64,000 bases of DNA from Flavobacterium foetidum (lineage in GTDB: Bacteria; Bacteroidota; Bacteroidia; Flavobacteriales; Flavobacteriaceae). Shown piece after piece: positions 34,902 to 43,845 of this stretch. Made by a program: the position numbers and the translations under genes. The number at the start of each line of letters is the position of its first letter. The stretch's first letter is position 1. The notes below the pieces were generated by a model. It did not search any database. It was not told the DNA's origin and worked only from the letters and a program-made list of their open reading frames with translations. The stretch lies in contig NZ_SJTF01000002.1 of NCBI RefSeq assembly GCF_004634245.1, positions 310,001 to 374,000 of the forward strand, in the 5' to 3' direction.

Positions 34902-35663
34902 ATGAACAGAATAACTCAAAAATTAGGAGAAGATAAAAAGATACTTTCGATTTATTTCTCTGCCGGATATCCTAATCTAAATGATACGGTACAGATTATT
35001 CAGGATTTAGAAAAAAACGGGGTCGACTTAATCGAAATCGGGCTTCCTTTCAGCGATCCTTTGGCAGACGGACCTACAATTCAGGCGAGTTCGACTCAGG
35101 CGCTACATAACGGAATGACCACTCAAATTCTTTTTGATCAGCTGCAGAACATCCGCGAAAGCGTGAAAATTCCGTTGATTATCATGGGATATTTTAATCC
35201 GATGTTACAATATGGTGTTGAGGCTTTTTGTAAAAAATGCGCCGAAATCGGAATTGACGGTTTAATTATTCCGGATCTTCCTGTTGATGTTTACGCAGAC
35301 GAATACAAATCGATTTTCGAAAAATACGGTTTAATAAACGTGTTTTTGATTACGCCACAGACCTCTGATGAACGTATTCGTTTTATCGACAGCGTTTCGA
35401 ACGGATTTATCTATATGGTAAGTTCTGCAAGCGTTACGGGTTCTCAAAGTGGTTTTGGAGACGTTCAGGAAAATTACTTTGAAAGAATTGCAAAATTAAA
35501 CTTGAAAAACCCTCAAATCGTTGGTTTCGGAATTTCGAACAAAGAGACCTTTAATCAAGCTACAAAATATGCGAAAGGAGCGATTATCGGAAGCGCTTTT
35601 ATTAAACATTTAAGCGAAAGCGGAAGTAGGAAGATTGAAGAGTTTGTTGGAGGGATTCGATAA
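34902..35663 (+). CDS. trpA: Tryptophan synthase alpha chain
   Basis: 253 residues from the ATG at 34902; a longer frame from 34761 crosses the palindromic repeat and is rejected. Catalytic Glu in LIEIGLPFSDPLADGP and catalytic Asp in DGLIIPDLPVD are present, with the phosphate site VGFGISNKETF. It splits indole-3-glycerol phosphate to indole and passes it to TrpB. It is the last trp gene, followed by a long hairpin. Confidence 0.95.
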   Translation: MNRITQKLGEDKKILSIYFSAGYPNLNDTVQIIQDLEKNGVDLIEIGLPFSDPLADGPTIQASSTQALHNGMTTQILFDQLQNIRESVKIPLIIMGYFNPMLQYGVEAFCKKCAEIGIDGLIIPDLPVDVYADEYKSIFEKYGLINVFLITPQTSDERIRFIDSVSNGFIYMVSSASVTGSQSGFGDVQENYFERIAKLNLKNPQIVGFGISNKETFNQATKYAKGAIIGSAFIKHLSESGSRKIEEFVGGIR

Positions 35664-35677
35664 GACATTGTTATACG

Positions 35678-35719
35678 AATATTCAAGCGGCATTAAATTT
35701 AAAATGTCGCTTGAATATT
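35678..35719 (+). terminator. Hairpin at the end of the trp operon
   Basis: A 17-bp stem with one G-T pair, AATATTCAAGCGGCATT (35678-35694) with its complement (35703-35719). No T-tract beyond TAAAATTT, so it may act mainly to protect the message end. Confidence 0.65.
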
Positions 35720-35816
35720 TAAAATTTATAAGTCTACCAAAAGAACTTTAACAATAGAAGAAATATAGACCTAAAACATTTTGTCTGATTTTGTATCTTT
35801 AAAAAAATTAAACATC

Positions 35817-36059
35817 ATGGATTTAGAAACTCGCAAAATATCGTTTATCCAAGAATTCTTAAGACTTCAAAGTGAGGAAATAGTTATCCGTCTTGAAAAT
35901 CTTCTTCATACACAAAAAGTTGAATTGCTAGCTCGAGAAATGAAATCAATGAGTATAGAGCAATTTAATAAAGAGATTGACCAATCGCTCGATGATGCAA
36001 AAAATGGCAGAATAATTTCTGCAAAAGATCTCAAATCAAAAATTCAAAAATGGGATTAA
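35817..36059 (+). CDS. Antitoxin-like small protein
   Basis: 80 residues from the ATG at 35817. A TATCTTTA box at 35794-35801 is a possible -7 element and rules out a frame starting at 35781. The sequence is helical and charged (MKSMSIEQFNKEIDQSLDDAKNGRIISAKDL in parts), like the addiction-module antitoxins that precede RelE/ParE toxins in Bacteroidota. Its last 10 bases overlap the start of the toxin frame, the usual toxin-antitoxin coupling. Confidence 0.75.
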   Translation: MDLETRKISFIQEFLRLQSEEIVIRLENLLHTQKVELLAREMKSMSIEQFNKEIDQSLDDAKNGRIISAKDLKSKIQKWD

Positions 36060-36366
36060 CTGTATATTGGACACAGTTAGCACAAGATAAACTCGATGAC
36101 ATATTTAAATATTACAAATTTAAGCTGGAATCGGAATTGCTCAAAAATTAGTCAATGGAATAATTGATACTTCCCTTTCTCTAGAAACTAATACCTATGC
36201 TGGGCAAAAAGAAAATCTTTTATCTAATAGGGAAGAAGATTTTAGATATTTAGTTTTTAAAAATTACAAAATTATCTATTGGATAGATGAAGACAGGCGT
36301 ATTGTCTTTATTGCCAACATTTTCGATACCAGACAAAACCCTGCAAAACTTAGGCTTGGGAAATAA
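36050..36366 (+). pseudogene. RelE/ParE-family toxin, frameshifted
   Basis: From the ATG at 36050 the frame reads MGLTVYWTQLAQDKLDDIFKY and stops at a TAG at 36149-36151. Shifting frame at the AAATTTAAG near 36119-36124 continues as AGIGIAQKLVNGIIDTSL, then EEDFRYLVFKNYKIIYWID and a C-terminal VFIANIFDTRQNPAKL, a normal RelE/ParE ending at 36366. Loss of one A in the AAATTTAA(A)GCTGG stretch would explain it. The intact protein would be about 105 residues. It is either an inactivated toxin beside an intact antitoxin, or a sequencing indel. Confidence 0.82.
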
Positions 36367-36455
36367 ATCTAGCTCAATTTCACTTCCTTAAATTCTATAT
36401 CAAGTTAGCATATTTCAACTACAGCGTTTTATGTTAATATTATGTTAAAACAAAA

Positions 36456-36493
36456 TTAAACAAGCGTTTAAATTAAACAAGTGTTTAATTTTG
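36456..36493 (+). promoter_or_regulatory. Twin TetR operators and -7 element
   Basis: TTAAACAAGCGTTTAA (36456-36471) and TTAAACAAGTGTTTAA (36473-36488) are tandem inverted repeats with 4-nt centres, 17 bp apart. The second extends to AATTAAAC/GTTTAATT arms (36471-36490). TAATTTTG (36486-36493), a -7 element, overlaps the second site. A bound TetR dimer would block transcription of its own operon. Confidence 0.72.
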
Positions 36494-36514
36494 CATTCGA
36501 TTAGAAACACTATC

Positions 36515-37144
36515 ATGTCAAACATCGAATTAAACGACAAAAAAATTCAGATTCTTACAGTTGCAGAACGGCTGTTTTCTGAAAAAGGATTTGAGGGAAC
36601 TTCTATACGGGACATCTCCAAAGAGGCCAAAATAAATATTGCGATGGTTTCGTATTATTTTGGTTCGAAAGATAATCTACTCGAATCTTTAATCATCTAC
36701 AAAACTTCTGATTTAAGATTAAAACTTGAAAATCTGCTTCAGGAAGATTTGGAACCGATTGAAAAAGTCAACAAACTGATTGAAATCTACATCAACAGAA
36801 TCAGCTGCAACAAAGGGATTTTCAGGGTTTTGCATTTTGAAATCAACTCCAAAAAGAAAGAGAAAAGCATGGCCGCTTTTACAGAACTTAAAAAAGGAAA
36901 CTTAAAATCTGTAGAAAGCATCATTGCACAAGGACAGTCTAAAGGCGTTTTCAGAAAAGATGTCATTATTCCGCTCATTACTCCCACTATCATCGGAACG
37001 TTTTTTCATTTCCATATGAATAAATCTTTCTTTGTCGAATTACTGAATTTACATACAGAAGAACTGTACAACAATTACATCAAAACCAGTCTCACAAAGC
37101 ACATTCAACAAACTATAAAAGCGCTACTTGTTTATGAAAATTAG
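36515..37144 (+). CDS. TetR-family repressor of an EmrAB-type efflux operon
   Basis: 209 residues from the ATG at 36515; a TTG at 36491 lies in the promoter. The N-terminal HTH is typical: AERLFSEKGFEGTSIRDISKEAKINIAMVSYYFGSKDNL (about residues 14-52, shown in family form). The C-terminal part is the ligand-binding helical domain. It is the first gene of the operon and its stop overlaps the outer-membrane gene start by 11 bp. It probably derepresses the pump when a drug or bile-like compound binds. Confidence 0.92.
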   Translation: MSNIELNDKKIQILTVAERLFSEKGFEGTSIRDISKEAKINIAMVSYYFGSKDNLLESLIIYKTSDLRLKLENLLQEDLEPIEKVNKLIEIYINRISCNKGIFRVLHFEINSKKKEKSMAAFTELKKGNLKSVESIIAQGQSKGVFRKDVIIPLITPTIIGTFFHFHMNKSFFVELLNLHTEELYNNYIKTSLTKHIQQTIKALLVYEN

Positions 37145-38462
37145 TCAATTAATGCTCTTTGGAGTTTTCTTTATCGGAATATCTTCAATAGAAGCACAAG
37201 AGAAAACAAGTTTAACTTTAGATGAAGCCGTAAAAATGGCTTGGGAAAAGAGCAATGAAGTTGCGCTTGCCAATACTAAGGTAAACTCAAAAAAATACGA
37301 ACTGCAGTCGGTTAAAAATAACCAATATCCTGATTTAAAAATTTCGGGCCAATACCAGCGATTAACAAAAGCTTCTATTGACCTGCACAACGGAGATCAG
37401 GCGAGTTCTTCCGAACCGATGCCTTCTCCGGATCAAGCGATGCTGGGAATGGCAAATCTTAGTCTGCCAATCTTCTCCGGATTTAAAATCCAAAACAGCA
37501 TCAATGCCTATGATAATTTGTACGAAGCAGAAACGGCAAATGCAGCCAAAACAAAAGAAGATGTTGCTCTTAGAGTAATCACGTATTATACTGCATTGTA
37601 CAAGGCTCAAAAGACATTAGATCTTTTAAACGAAAACCAGAAGCAAGCTAAACAACGTGTTACCGATTTTACGGAATTAGAGAAAAACGGAATTATTCCG
37701 AGAAATGATTTATTGAAAGCACAGTTACTGGTTTCGAAAACGCAATTATCTATCGATGAAGCTAATAATAATATCAATAACATCAATTTTTATCTGACAA
37801 CATTGCTTAAATTAGAGCCGTCTGTTAAACTAGAAGTTAATGAAGCAGATTTCTTTAATTTGAAAACAAGCAATGCCCCTACATCTGATGCTTTGGCACT
37901 TGAAAACAGAAAAGATTTAGAAGCGCTTCGTTTTCAGTCAAAAGCCAGCGAAGCAAATATCAAAATTGCGAGAGCAGGATATTATCCGTCGCTTGCTTTA
38001 TTGGGAGGCTACACCGCTTTGGATTTGAAAGATTTTATTACAGTTAAATATGCAATGAATTTTGGAGTTGGTTTATCTTATGATTTATCTGGAATCTTAA
38101 AAAACAATGCACATGTAAAAGAAGCTGAAAGCAAAGCTCTTGAAGTAAAAAATTCAGAAGCTATTTTGACAGACCGTATTAAAGTTGAAGTTCAAAAATC
38201 TATCGAAGACTATGACTTAGCAATCAATCAAAGTGTCGTTTACGATGAAGCACTTCAGCAGGCAGCAGAAAATTACAGATTGGTAAAAGACAAATTCGAC
38301 AACGGTTTATCTGACACCAATGATTTGGTTGAAGCAGATGTTGAGCATTTGAGTGCAAAAATCAACACGGCATTATCAAAAGCAACCATCATTCAAAAAT
38401 ATTACGAATTACTTTCAGTATCAGGACAATTATCACAATCATTCAATCTTTCAAAAATATAA
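37134..38462 (+). CDS. TolC-family outer-membrane efflux protein
   Basis: 442 residues from the ATG at 37134; a TTG six bases earlier is less likely. The signal peptide ends near SIEAQ. Two OEP repeats are visible, with LTLDEAVKMAWEKSNEVALAN at the N-terminus and a long helical second half ending in YYELLSVSGQLSQSFN. It is the outer-membrane channel for the EmrA/EmrB-like proteins downstream. Unlike the channel at the window start it has no lipobox. Confidence 0.92.
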   Translation: MKISQLMLFGVFFIGISSIEAQEKTSLTLDEAVKMAWEKSNEVALANTKVNSKKYELQSVKNNQYPDLKISGQYQRLTKASIDLHNGDQASSSEPMPSPDQAMLGMANLSLPIFSGFKIQNSINAYDNLYEAETANAAKTKEDVALRVITYYTALYKAQKTLDLLNENQKQAKQRVTDFTELEKNGIIPRNDLLKAQLLVSKTQLSIDEANNNINNINFYLTTLLKLEPSVKLEVNEADFFNLKTSNAPTSDALALENRKDLEALRFQSKASEANIKIARAGYYPSLALLGGYTALDLKDFITVKYAMNFGVGLSYDLSGILKNNAHVKEAESKALEVKNSEAILTDRIKVEVQKSIEDYDLAINQSVVYDEALQQAAENYRLVKDKFDNGLSDTNDLVEADVEHLSAKINTALSKATIIQKYYELLSVSGQLSQSFNLSKI

Positions 38463-38474
38463 TCTATAGCTCTC

Positions 38475-39554
38475 ATGGAAAAGAAAAAAACAAATAAAAA
38501 ATTCATTATCATACTAACCGTTATGGTTTTAGTGGGCGGAACTTACGGAATCTCAAAATACATGCACTCATTGGCTCATGAAGAAACAGATGACGCGCAG
38601 ATTGAGAAAAAAATGAATCCGATTATACCAAGAGTTTCAGGATACATCAGCAAAGTTTATGTGAAAGATAATGATTATGTAAAGAAAGGTGATACACTCT
38701 TTACAATTGATAAAAGAGATTATCAGTTGAAGATTGATGAGGCAAATGCCGCACTTTTGGGAGCTGAAGGACAATATGAAGCTGCAAAAGCAGACATTGG
38801 AAGTGCGAACGCAAGTATTTCGGTTTCAGACGCTCAAATGAGATCTGCTACAGGTTCTATCGAAAGCGCAAAAATTAGATTGAGACAGCTTACCAACGAT
38901 TTCAACCGTTACAATAACTTATATAAAACGCATACTATTACCAAACAGCAATTTGAGCAGGCTCAAGCTGCAAAAGACGAAGCCGAAAACCAAGTTCGTG
39001 TATTAGAACAACAGCAAAGAGCAAGTTCTTACCAAAAATCGGTTATTCAGTCAAAATCAAAAGTATCTGACAAACAGACAGAAGTGGCTGCTGCAAACAT
39101 CAAAAAAGCACAAACAATGCTTGATGTTGCCAAATTAAATCTTTCGTATACAGTTGTAACTGCCGCAATTGATGGTCAGGTCTCTAAAGTTGATATACAG
39201 CCAGGACAATTGGTACAGCCAGGACAGTCTTTGTTTTATATCATCAACAATAATGAAGCTTGGGTTGTGGCCAACTTTAAAGAAACACAATTAAACAAAA
39301 TGGTAATCGGCCAAAAAGTGAGCTTAAAGGTAGATGCGTATCCAAACTACGAATTTAAAGGAACGCTGACTTCTTTTTCGCCTGCAACCGGATCACGTTT
39401 TTCTTTATTGCCTCCTGACAATGCAACAGGAAACTTCGTAAAAACAATTCAAAGATTACCAGTAAAAATCAGTCTAGATGAAACAAACGATCCTGAAAAA
39501 GTAAAACTTTTAAGACCAGGGATGAATGTTGATGTAGACGTACACTTGAAATAA
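38475..39554 (+). CDS. EmrA/HlyD-type membrane fusion protein
   Basis: 359 residues. A single N-terminal membrane helix (FIIILTVMVLVGGTYGISKY) is followed by TDDAQIEKKMNPIIPRVSGYISKVYVKDND, the EmrA-type first lipoyl half (in parts). A long coiled-coil hairpin (about 85-205) follows, then the second half with LNLSYTVVTAAIDGQVSKVDIQPGQLVQPG. It joins the MFS pump to the TolC-type channel. It starts 12 bp after the channel gene. Confidence 0.93.
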   Translation: MEKKKTNKKFIIILTVMVLVGGTYGISKYMHSLAHEETDDAQIEKKMNPIIPRVSGYISKVYVKDNDYVKKGDTLFTIDKRDYQLKIDEANAALLGAEGQYEAAKADIGSANASISVSDAQMRSATGSIESAKIRLRQLTNDFNRYNNLYKTHTITKQQFEQAQAAKDEAENQVRVLEQQQRASSYQKSVIQSKSKVSDKQTEVAAANIKKAQTMLDVAKLNLSYTVVTAAIDGQVSKVDIQPGQLVQPGQSLFYIINNNEAWVVANFKETQLNKMVIGQKVSLKVDAYPNYEFKGTLTSFSPATGSRFSLLPPDNATGNFVKTIQRLPVKISLDETNDPEKVKLLRPGMNVDVDVHLK

Positions 39555-39560
39555 GATTAA

Positions 39561-41150
39561 ATGGCAACAGCAGTACAATCAGAAGATGATTTAGTAGAAT
39601 ACGGCTTCAGACGTGTTGTCATTACAATCACAGCAGTGCTTTGTGCACTGCTTGAAATTGTAGATACCACGATTGTAAACGTAGCGCTGACACATATGCG
39701 AGGGAGCCTTGGTGCTACCCTTACCGATGTGGCGTGGGTAATTACGGCATACGCAATCGCGAATGTTATCGTAATCCCAATGACGAGCTGGCTCTCGCAG
39801 CAATTTGGACGACGTAATTACTTTGTAGCTTCTATTATAATTTTTACGGTCTGTTCTTTTTTATGCGGTAATGCCACAAATATATGGGAACTCGTAGCTT
39901 TTAGGTTTGTTCAAGGAATGGGCGGCGGTGCTCTCTTAGTAACTGCACAGACGATTATTACAGAAAGTTATCCTGTAGCCAAACGTGGTATGGCGCAAGC
40001 TATTTACGGAATGGGTGTAATCGTGGGACCAACTTTAGGACCGCCTTTGGGAGGATATCTAGTAGATACTTACTCTTGGCCTTATATATTTTACATTAAT
40101 ATTCCGCTGGGTATTATTGCTACAATTCTGGCAATAAGCTTTGTGAGAAGTCCGAAATACGGAGAAAAACTAAAAGCAAATCAAGTAGACTGGTGGGGAA
40201 TTATTCTACTGATGGCGTTTATTGGATCGCTTCAATTCGTTTTAGAACACGGACAGCAGGATGATTGGTTTAATGATTCGACTATCATCGTTTTAAGCGT
40301 TGTTTCAGTTCTTGGATTATTATTGTTTATCTGGCGAGAACTAACTTACAAATATCCGATTGTAAATTTAAGTGTTTTAAAAGACGGAAACTTAAGAATC
40401 GGAACGGTAATGTGTTTTATTCTTGGTTTTGGCCTCTACGGATCAACATTGATCATTCCGATTTACACGCAATCCATTTTAGGATGGACCGCCATGGATG
40501 CAGGTTTATTGCTAATTCCGGGATCTATTACCACTGCCATAATGATGCCGTTTGTAGGAAGCATGATTCAGAAAGGGGTACCGCAGGGCTATATGGTCGG
40601 AGTGGGATTTTTGATATTCTTTTTCTTCACCTTGCTCATGCACAACAGGATGACTCCTGATACAGGTGCAGAACATTTATTCTGGCCGTTGATTTTGAGA
40701 GGAATTGGTTTAGGATTGCTTTTCGTTCCGATTACCACTCTTTCTCTTTCCACATTAAAAGGAAAACAAATTGGTGAAGGAGCTGCTTTTACAGGAATGA
40801 TGCGTCAATTAGGAGGTTCATTCGGTATCGCAATCATTACCACTTATATCACAAGATTAAGCCAAGAGCATAGAGTTAATTTGTTACGATATTTAGATCC
40901 TGCAAAATTTGAAGTGCAACAAAAAATTGCTGGCATGCAGCAAGCCTTCATGGCAAAAGGATTCAGTGCAGACGTAGCGCTTAAAAAAGCGCATCAAGCA
41001 ATAGATTATTCAATTTTAAAACAGAGTACCGTTCTCTCTTACATGGATATTTTCATGTATTTAGGAATTATGTTTTTATGCTGTATTCCAATCATCCTTT
41101 TCATCAAAAAAGGAAAGAATAAGGTTAATCCCGCAGATGCGATGCATTAA
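39561..41150 (+). CDS. DHA2-family MFS multidrug transporter (EmrB-like)
   Basis: 529 residues, 14 predicted membrane helices. DHA2 motifs are visible: LEIVDTTIVNVAL (TM1), WVITAYAIANVIVIPMTSWLSQQFGRRNYF (motif A, in parts) and GPTLGPPLGGYLVDTYSW (motif C). It exports hydrophobic drugs with the proton gradient through the EmrA-type and TolC-type partners. It starts 6 bp after the adaptor gene and ends before a strong terminator. Confidence 0.95.
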   Translation: MATAVQSEDDLVEYGFRRVVITITAVLCALLEIVDTTIVNVALTHMRGSLGATLTDVAWVITAYAIANVIVIPMTSWLSQQFGRRNYFVASIIIFTVCSFLCGNATNIWELVAFRFVQGMGGGALLVTAQTIITESYPVAKRGMAQAIYGMGVIVGPTLGPPLGGYLVDTYSWPYIFYINIPLGIIATILAISFVRSPKYGEKLKANQVDWWGIILLMAFIGSLQFVLEHGQQDDWFNDSTIIVLSVVSVLGLLLFIWRELTYKYPIVNLSVLKDGNLRIGTVMCFILGFGLYGSTLIIPIYTQSILGWTAMDAGLLLIPGSITTAIMMPFVGSMIQKGVPQGYMVGVGFLIFFFFTLLMHNRMTPDTGAEHLFWPLILRGIGLGLLFVPITTLSLSTLKGKQIGEGAAFTGMMRQLGGSFGIAIITTYITRLSQEHRVNLLRYLDPAKFEVQQKIAGMQQAFMAKGFSADVALKKAHQAIDYSILKQSTVLSYMDIFMYLGIMFLCCIPIILFIKKGKNKVNPADAMH

Positions 41151-41174
41151 TATTTAATAATTATTTATAATACG

Positions 41175-41216
41175 AAAAACGCCGAGTTATTCCTGAACTC
41201 GGCGTTTTTATTTTTT
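41175..41216 (+). terminator. Strong terminator of the EmrAB-type operon
   Basis: A 14-bp perfect stem, AAAAACGCCGAGTT (41175-41188) with AACTCGGCGTTTTT (41196-41209), loop of seven, T-rich tail. Confidence 0.92.
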
Positions 41217-41321
41217 GTTTCAAGTTTCAGGTTTCAAGTTTCAAGTTTCAGGTTTCAAGTTTCAGGTTTCAAGTTAAAAACCTTAGAACCTTAGTAGCTC
41301 AGCACCTTAGAAACTCAAAAA
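41217..41321. repeat. GTTTCAAG array followed by CTTAG-octamers
   Basis: About five GTTTCAAGTTTCAGG units (41217-41275) run into CTTAGAAC, CTTAGTAG, CTCAGCAC, CTTAGAAA octamers (41282-41316). The array lies between the convergent EmrB-like and yaaA genes. Confidence 0.88.
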
Positions 41322-41323
41322 AA

Positions 41324-42082
41324 CTATCTCGTAAAAACCAAATTATTTCCTTTTGAAAGATTTGCATCAAACTGATACCCTTCATAATTAAATCCTTTCA
41401 AATCATCAATGGTTTCTGCATTGGTGTCGATAATATAACGCACCATCATTCCTCTCGCCTTTTTGGCAAAGAAACTGATCATCTTTAGCTTTCCGTCTTT
41501 ATAATCTTTAAAATCGGGAGTAATTACAGGCACTTTCAAAGCTTTTACATCGACAGCCGAAAAATATTCATTACTAGCTAAATTCACGAATAATTCATCT
41601 TTTTTTAATTCTTTATTTAAAGCTTTAGTCACAACAGGTTTCCAGAATTCGTGAAGGTTTTTAGATTCACCTACAGGCATTTTTGTTCCCATTTCCAAAC
41701 GATAGGCCTGCATTAAATCAAGCGGTTTCAGAAGTCCGTAAAGTCCAGATAAAATTCTTAACTTATCCTGAAGAACATCCAATTTTTCTAACGGAATTGT
41801 ATAAGCATCCAAACCTGTATAAACATCTCCATCAAAAGTATAGACAGCCGGACGCGCATTTTCTGGGGTAAATGGTGTTTTCCATTCCTGATTGCGTTTC
41901 CAGTTTAAATCGGCTAGCTTGTCTGAAATTGACATTAGCTCTGATAATTCGGCTGGCTTTTTTGTTTTGACTACTTTATGAACCACTCTGGCTTCTTTTA
42001 AGAACGATGGTTCGGTATATTGAGATGTTGGTAATTCTTTTTCGAAATTCAGTGATTTCGCAGGAGATATAACAATTTTCAT
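41324..42082 (-). CDS. yaaA: Peroxide stress protein YaaA (DUF328)
   Basis: 252 residues. It shows the family start MKIVISPAKSLNFE and the core patterns YTFDGDVYTGLDAYT, LRILSGLYGLLKPLDLMQAYRLEMGTKM (in parts) and the C-terminal FFAKKARGMMVRYII. E. coli YaaA limits free iron and oxidative DNA damage during H2O2 stress. It is a single gene, with no obvious OxyR-type site visible. Confidence 0.93.
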   Translation of the reverse strand: MKIVISPAKSLNFEKELPTSQYTEPSFLKEARVVHKVVKTKKPAELSELMSISDKLADLNWKRNQEWKTPFTPENARPAVYTFDGDVYTGLDAYTIPLEKLDVLQDKLRILSGLYGLLKPLDLMQAYRLEMGTKMPVGESKNLHEFWKPVVTKALNKELKKDELFVNLASNEYFSAVDVKALKVPVITPDFKDYKDGKLKMISFFAKKARGMMVRYIIDTNAETIDDLKGFNYEGYQFDANLSKGNNLVFTR

Positions 42083-42173
42083 GTGTGCTTTTTTCTATGT
42101 TTCAAAAATACAAATTGCATTTCTAAAAATTGATTATCGTTATTGATTTGTTTTATTGTGGTATTGTTTTTTT

Positions 42174-42256
42174 GCCACGAATTACACTAATTTTTTTTAA
42201 TCCTGTCATTTGTGGCTAGAAAAAATAAATTCGTGGAACTTCGTGCAATTCGTGGC
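42174..42256. repeat. GCCACGAATT/AATTCGTGGC inverted repeat
   Basis: Ends GCCACGAATTACACTAATT and GTGCAATTCGTGGC, with AAATTCGTGG inside. It lies in the divergent gap between yaaA and the CCA gene and is a member of the family at 12.9, 30.8 and 31.7 kb. Confidence 0.85.
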
Positions 42257-42357
42257 AACCATTCCCATTTTGATAAAATTCTACACGACAAAATGTGAAA
42301 TTGTTCAAAAAAGTGAGCTCTAGATTATAATAGGCATTTTCTATGTTGTAAATTTGC

Positions 42358-43845
42358 ATGCATTTAATTTCTACTAAAATCTTAAATGCATTTTACTCAA
42401 AAATTAGTGAATTCGTGGCGATACAAACAAACTATAAAACTGCTTTACAAAACAAAATCTTCGATATTATCTCGAAAGCTTCTCAAGAATTAAAAGTTGA
42501 TTCCTATGTCATAGGCGGATTTGTTCGTGATTTGCTTCTAAACCGAGGTTCTAAAAAAGACATTGATGTAGTGGCCGTCGGGAGCGGCATCGAGTTGGCT
42601 CTTAAAGTTTCAGATCTGCTTCCTAATAAACCAAAGGTTCAGGTTTTTAAAACTTACGGAACTGCAATGTTGCGTTTTGAAGATACAGACATCGAATTTG
42701 TTGGTGCTCGAAAAGAATCTTATAACCGTGACAGCCGAAATCCGATAGTTGAAAACGGAACCCTTCAGGATGATCAGAATCGTCGTGATTTTACAATCAA
42801 TGCATTAGCTTTATCATTAAACTCAACTAATTTCGGAAATCTTTTAGATCCTTTTGACGGATTAACCGATTTAGAAAATAAAACAATCAAAACGCCATTG
42901 GATCCGGATATTACCTATTCTGATGATCCTTTGCGGATGTTACGTGCGATTCGTTTTGCTACACAGCTGCATTTCGAAATTGAAGAAAATTCATTAAATG
43001 CCATCACAAAAAACGCAGAACGTATAAAGATTATTTCTGGTGAAAGAATCGTTGATGAACTGAATAAAATTCTTCTGACGGATAAGCCTTCGACAGGATT
43101 TTTACTTTTATACAAAACCGGACTTCTTGACATTATTTTACCTGAGTTAACAGCTCTGAATCAAGTAGAAGAAATTGAAGGACATACGCATAAAAACAAC
43201 TTTTATCATACACTAGAAGTTGTCGACAACATCTGCCCGAATACAGACGATGTCTGGCTTCGTTGGTCTGCATTATTGCACGATATCGGGAAAGCCCCAA
43301 CCAAACGTTTCAATAAAAAACAAGGATGGACTTTTCACGGGCATGAATTTTTGGGCGGAAAAATGACAAAGAAAATCTTCGAGCGTCTGCATATGCCGTT
43401 GAATCATAAAATGAAATTCGTTCAGAAAATGGTCATCATGAGTTCGCGTCCGATTGTTTTGGCGCAGGATATTGTAACCGACAGCGCAGTTCGCCGTTTG
43501 GTTTTTGATGCTGGCGAAGATGTAGAAAACTTGATGACTTTGTGCGAAGCGGATATCACAACCAAAAACCCGTCAAAATTCAAGAAATATCATAAGAATT
43601 TTGAAGTTGTCCGTAAGAAAATTGTAGAAGTAGAAGAACGCGATCATGTCCGTAATTTCCAGCCGCCAATTACTGGTGAAGAAATTATGGAAATGTTTGA
43701 TTTGAAACCTTCACGAGAAATTGGGGTTTTGAAAGAAGCGGTTAAAGAAGCCATTTTAGAAGGTGTTATTCCAAATGAATATCAGGCCGCTTATGATTTT
43801 GTGATTAAAAGAGCTGAGAAATTGAATCTAACGCTTAAAAAATAA
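42358..43845 (+). CDS. cca: CCA tRNA nucleotidyltransferase with HD domain
   Basis: 495 residues from the ATG at 42358, but the start is doubtful: TAAATTTG (42349-42356), a consensus -7 element, ends just before it, and the first 20 codons cover repeat-like sequence. GTG at 42415 is an alternative. The nucleotidyltransferase head shows YVIGGFVRDLLL and KDIDVVAVGSG, then RRDFTINALAL and DDPLRMLRAIRFATQL. The C-terminal HD domain (about 300-420) has LLHDIGKAPTKRF. It adds or repairs the tRNA 3' CCA end. The next gene overlaps by 1 bp. Confidence 0.92.
   Translation: MHLISTKILNAFYSKISEFVAIQTNYKTALQNKIFDIISKASQELKVDSYVIGGFVRDLLLNRGSKKDIDVVAVGSGIELALKVSDLLPNKPKVQVFKTYGTAMLRFEDTDIEFVGARKESYNRDSRNPIVENGTLQDDQNRRDFTINALALSLNSTNFGNLLDPFDGLTDLENKTIKTPLDPDITYSDDPLRMLRAIRFATQLHFEIEENSLNAITKNAERIKIISGERIVDELNKILLTDKPSTGFLLLYKTGLLDIILPELTALNQVEEIEGHTHKNNFYHTLEVVDNICPNTDDVWLRWSALLHDIGKAPTKRFNKKQGWTFHGHEFLGGKMTKKIFERLHMPLNHKMKFVQKMVIMSSRPIVLAQDIVTDSAVRRLVFDAGEDVENLMTLCEADITTKNPSKFKKYHKNFEVVRKKIVEVEERDHVRNFQPPITGEEIMEMFDLKPSREIGVLKEAVKEAILEGVIPNEYQAAYDFVIKRAEKLNLTLKK

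Noticed and set aside
36050-36366. Programmed frameshift in the toxin gene
   Set aside because: There is no convincing slippery heptamer with a downstream structure; a plain single-base loss is simpler.
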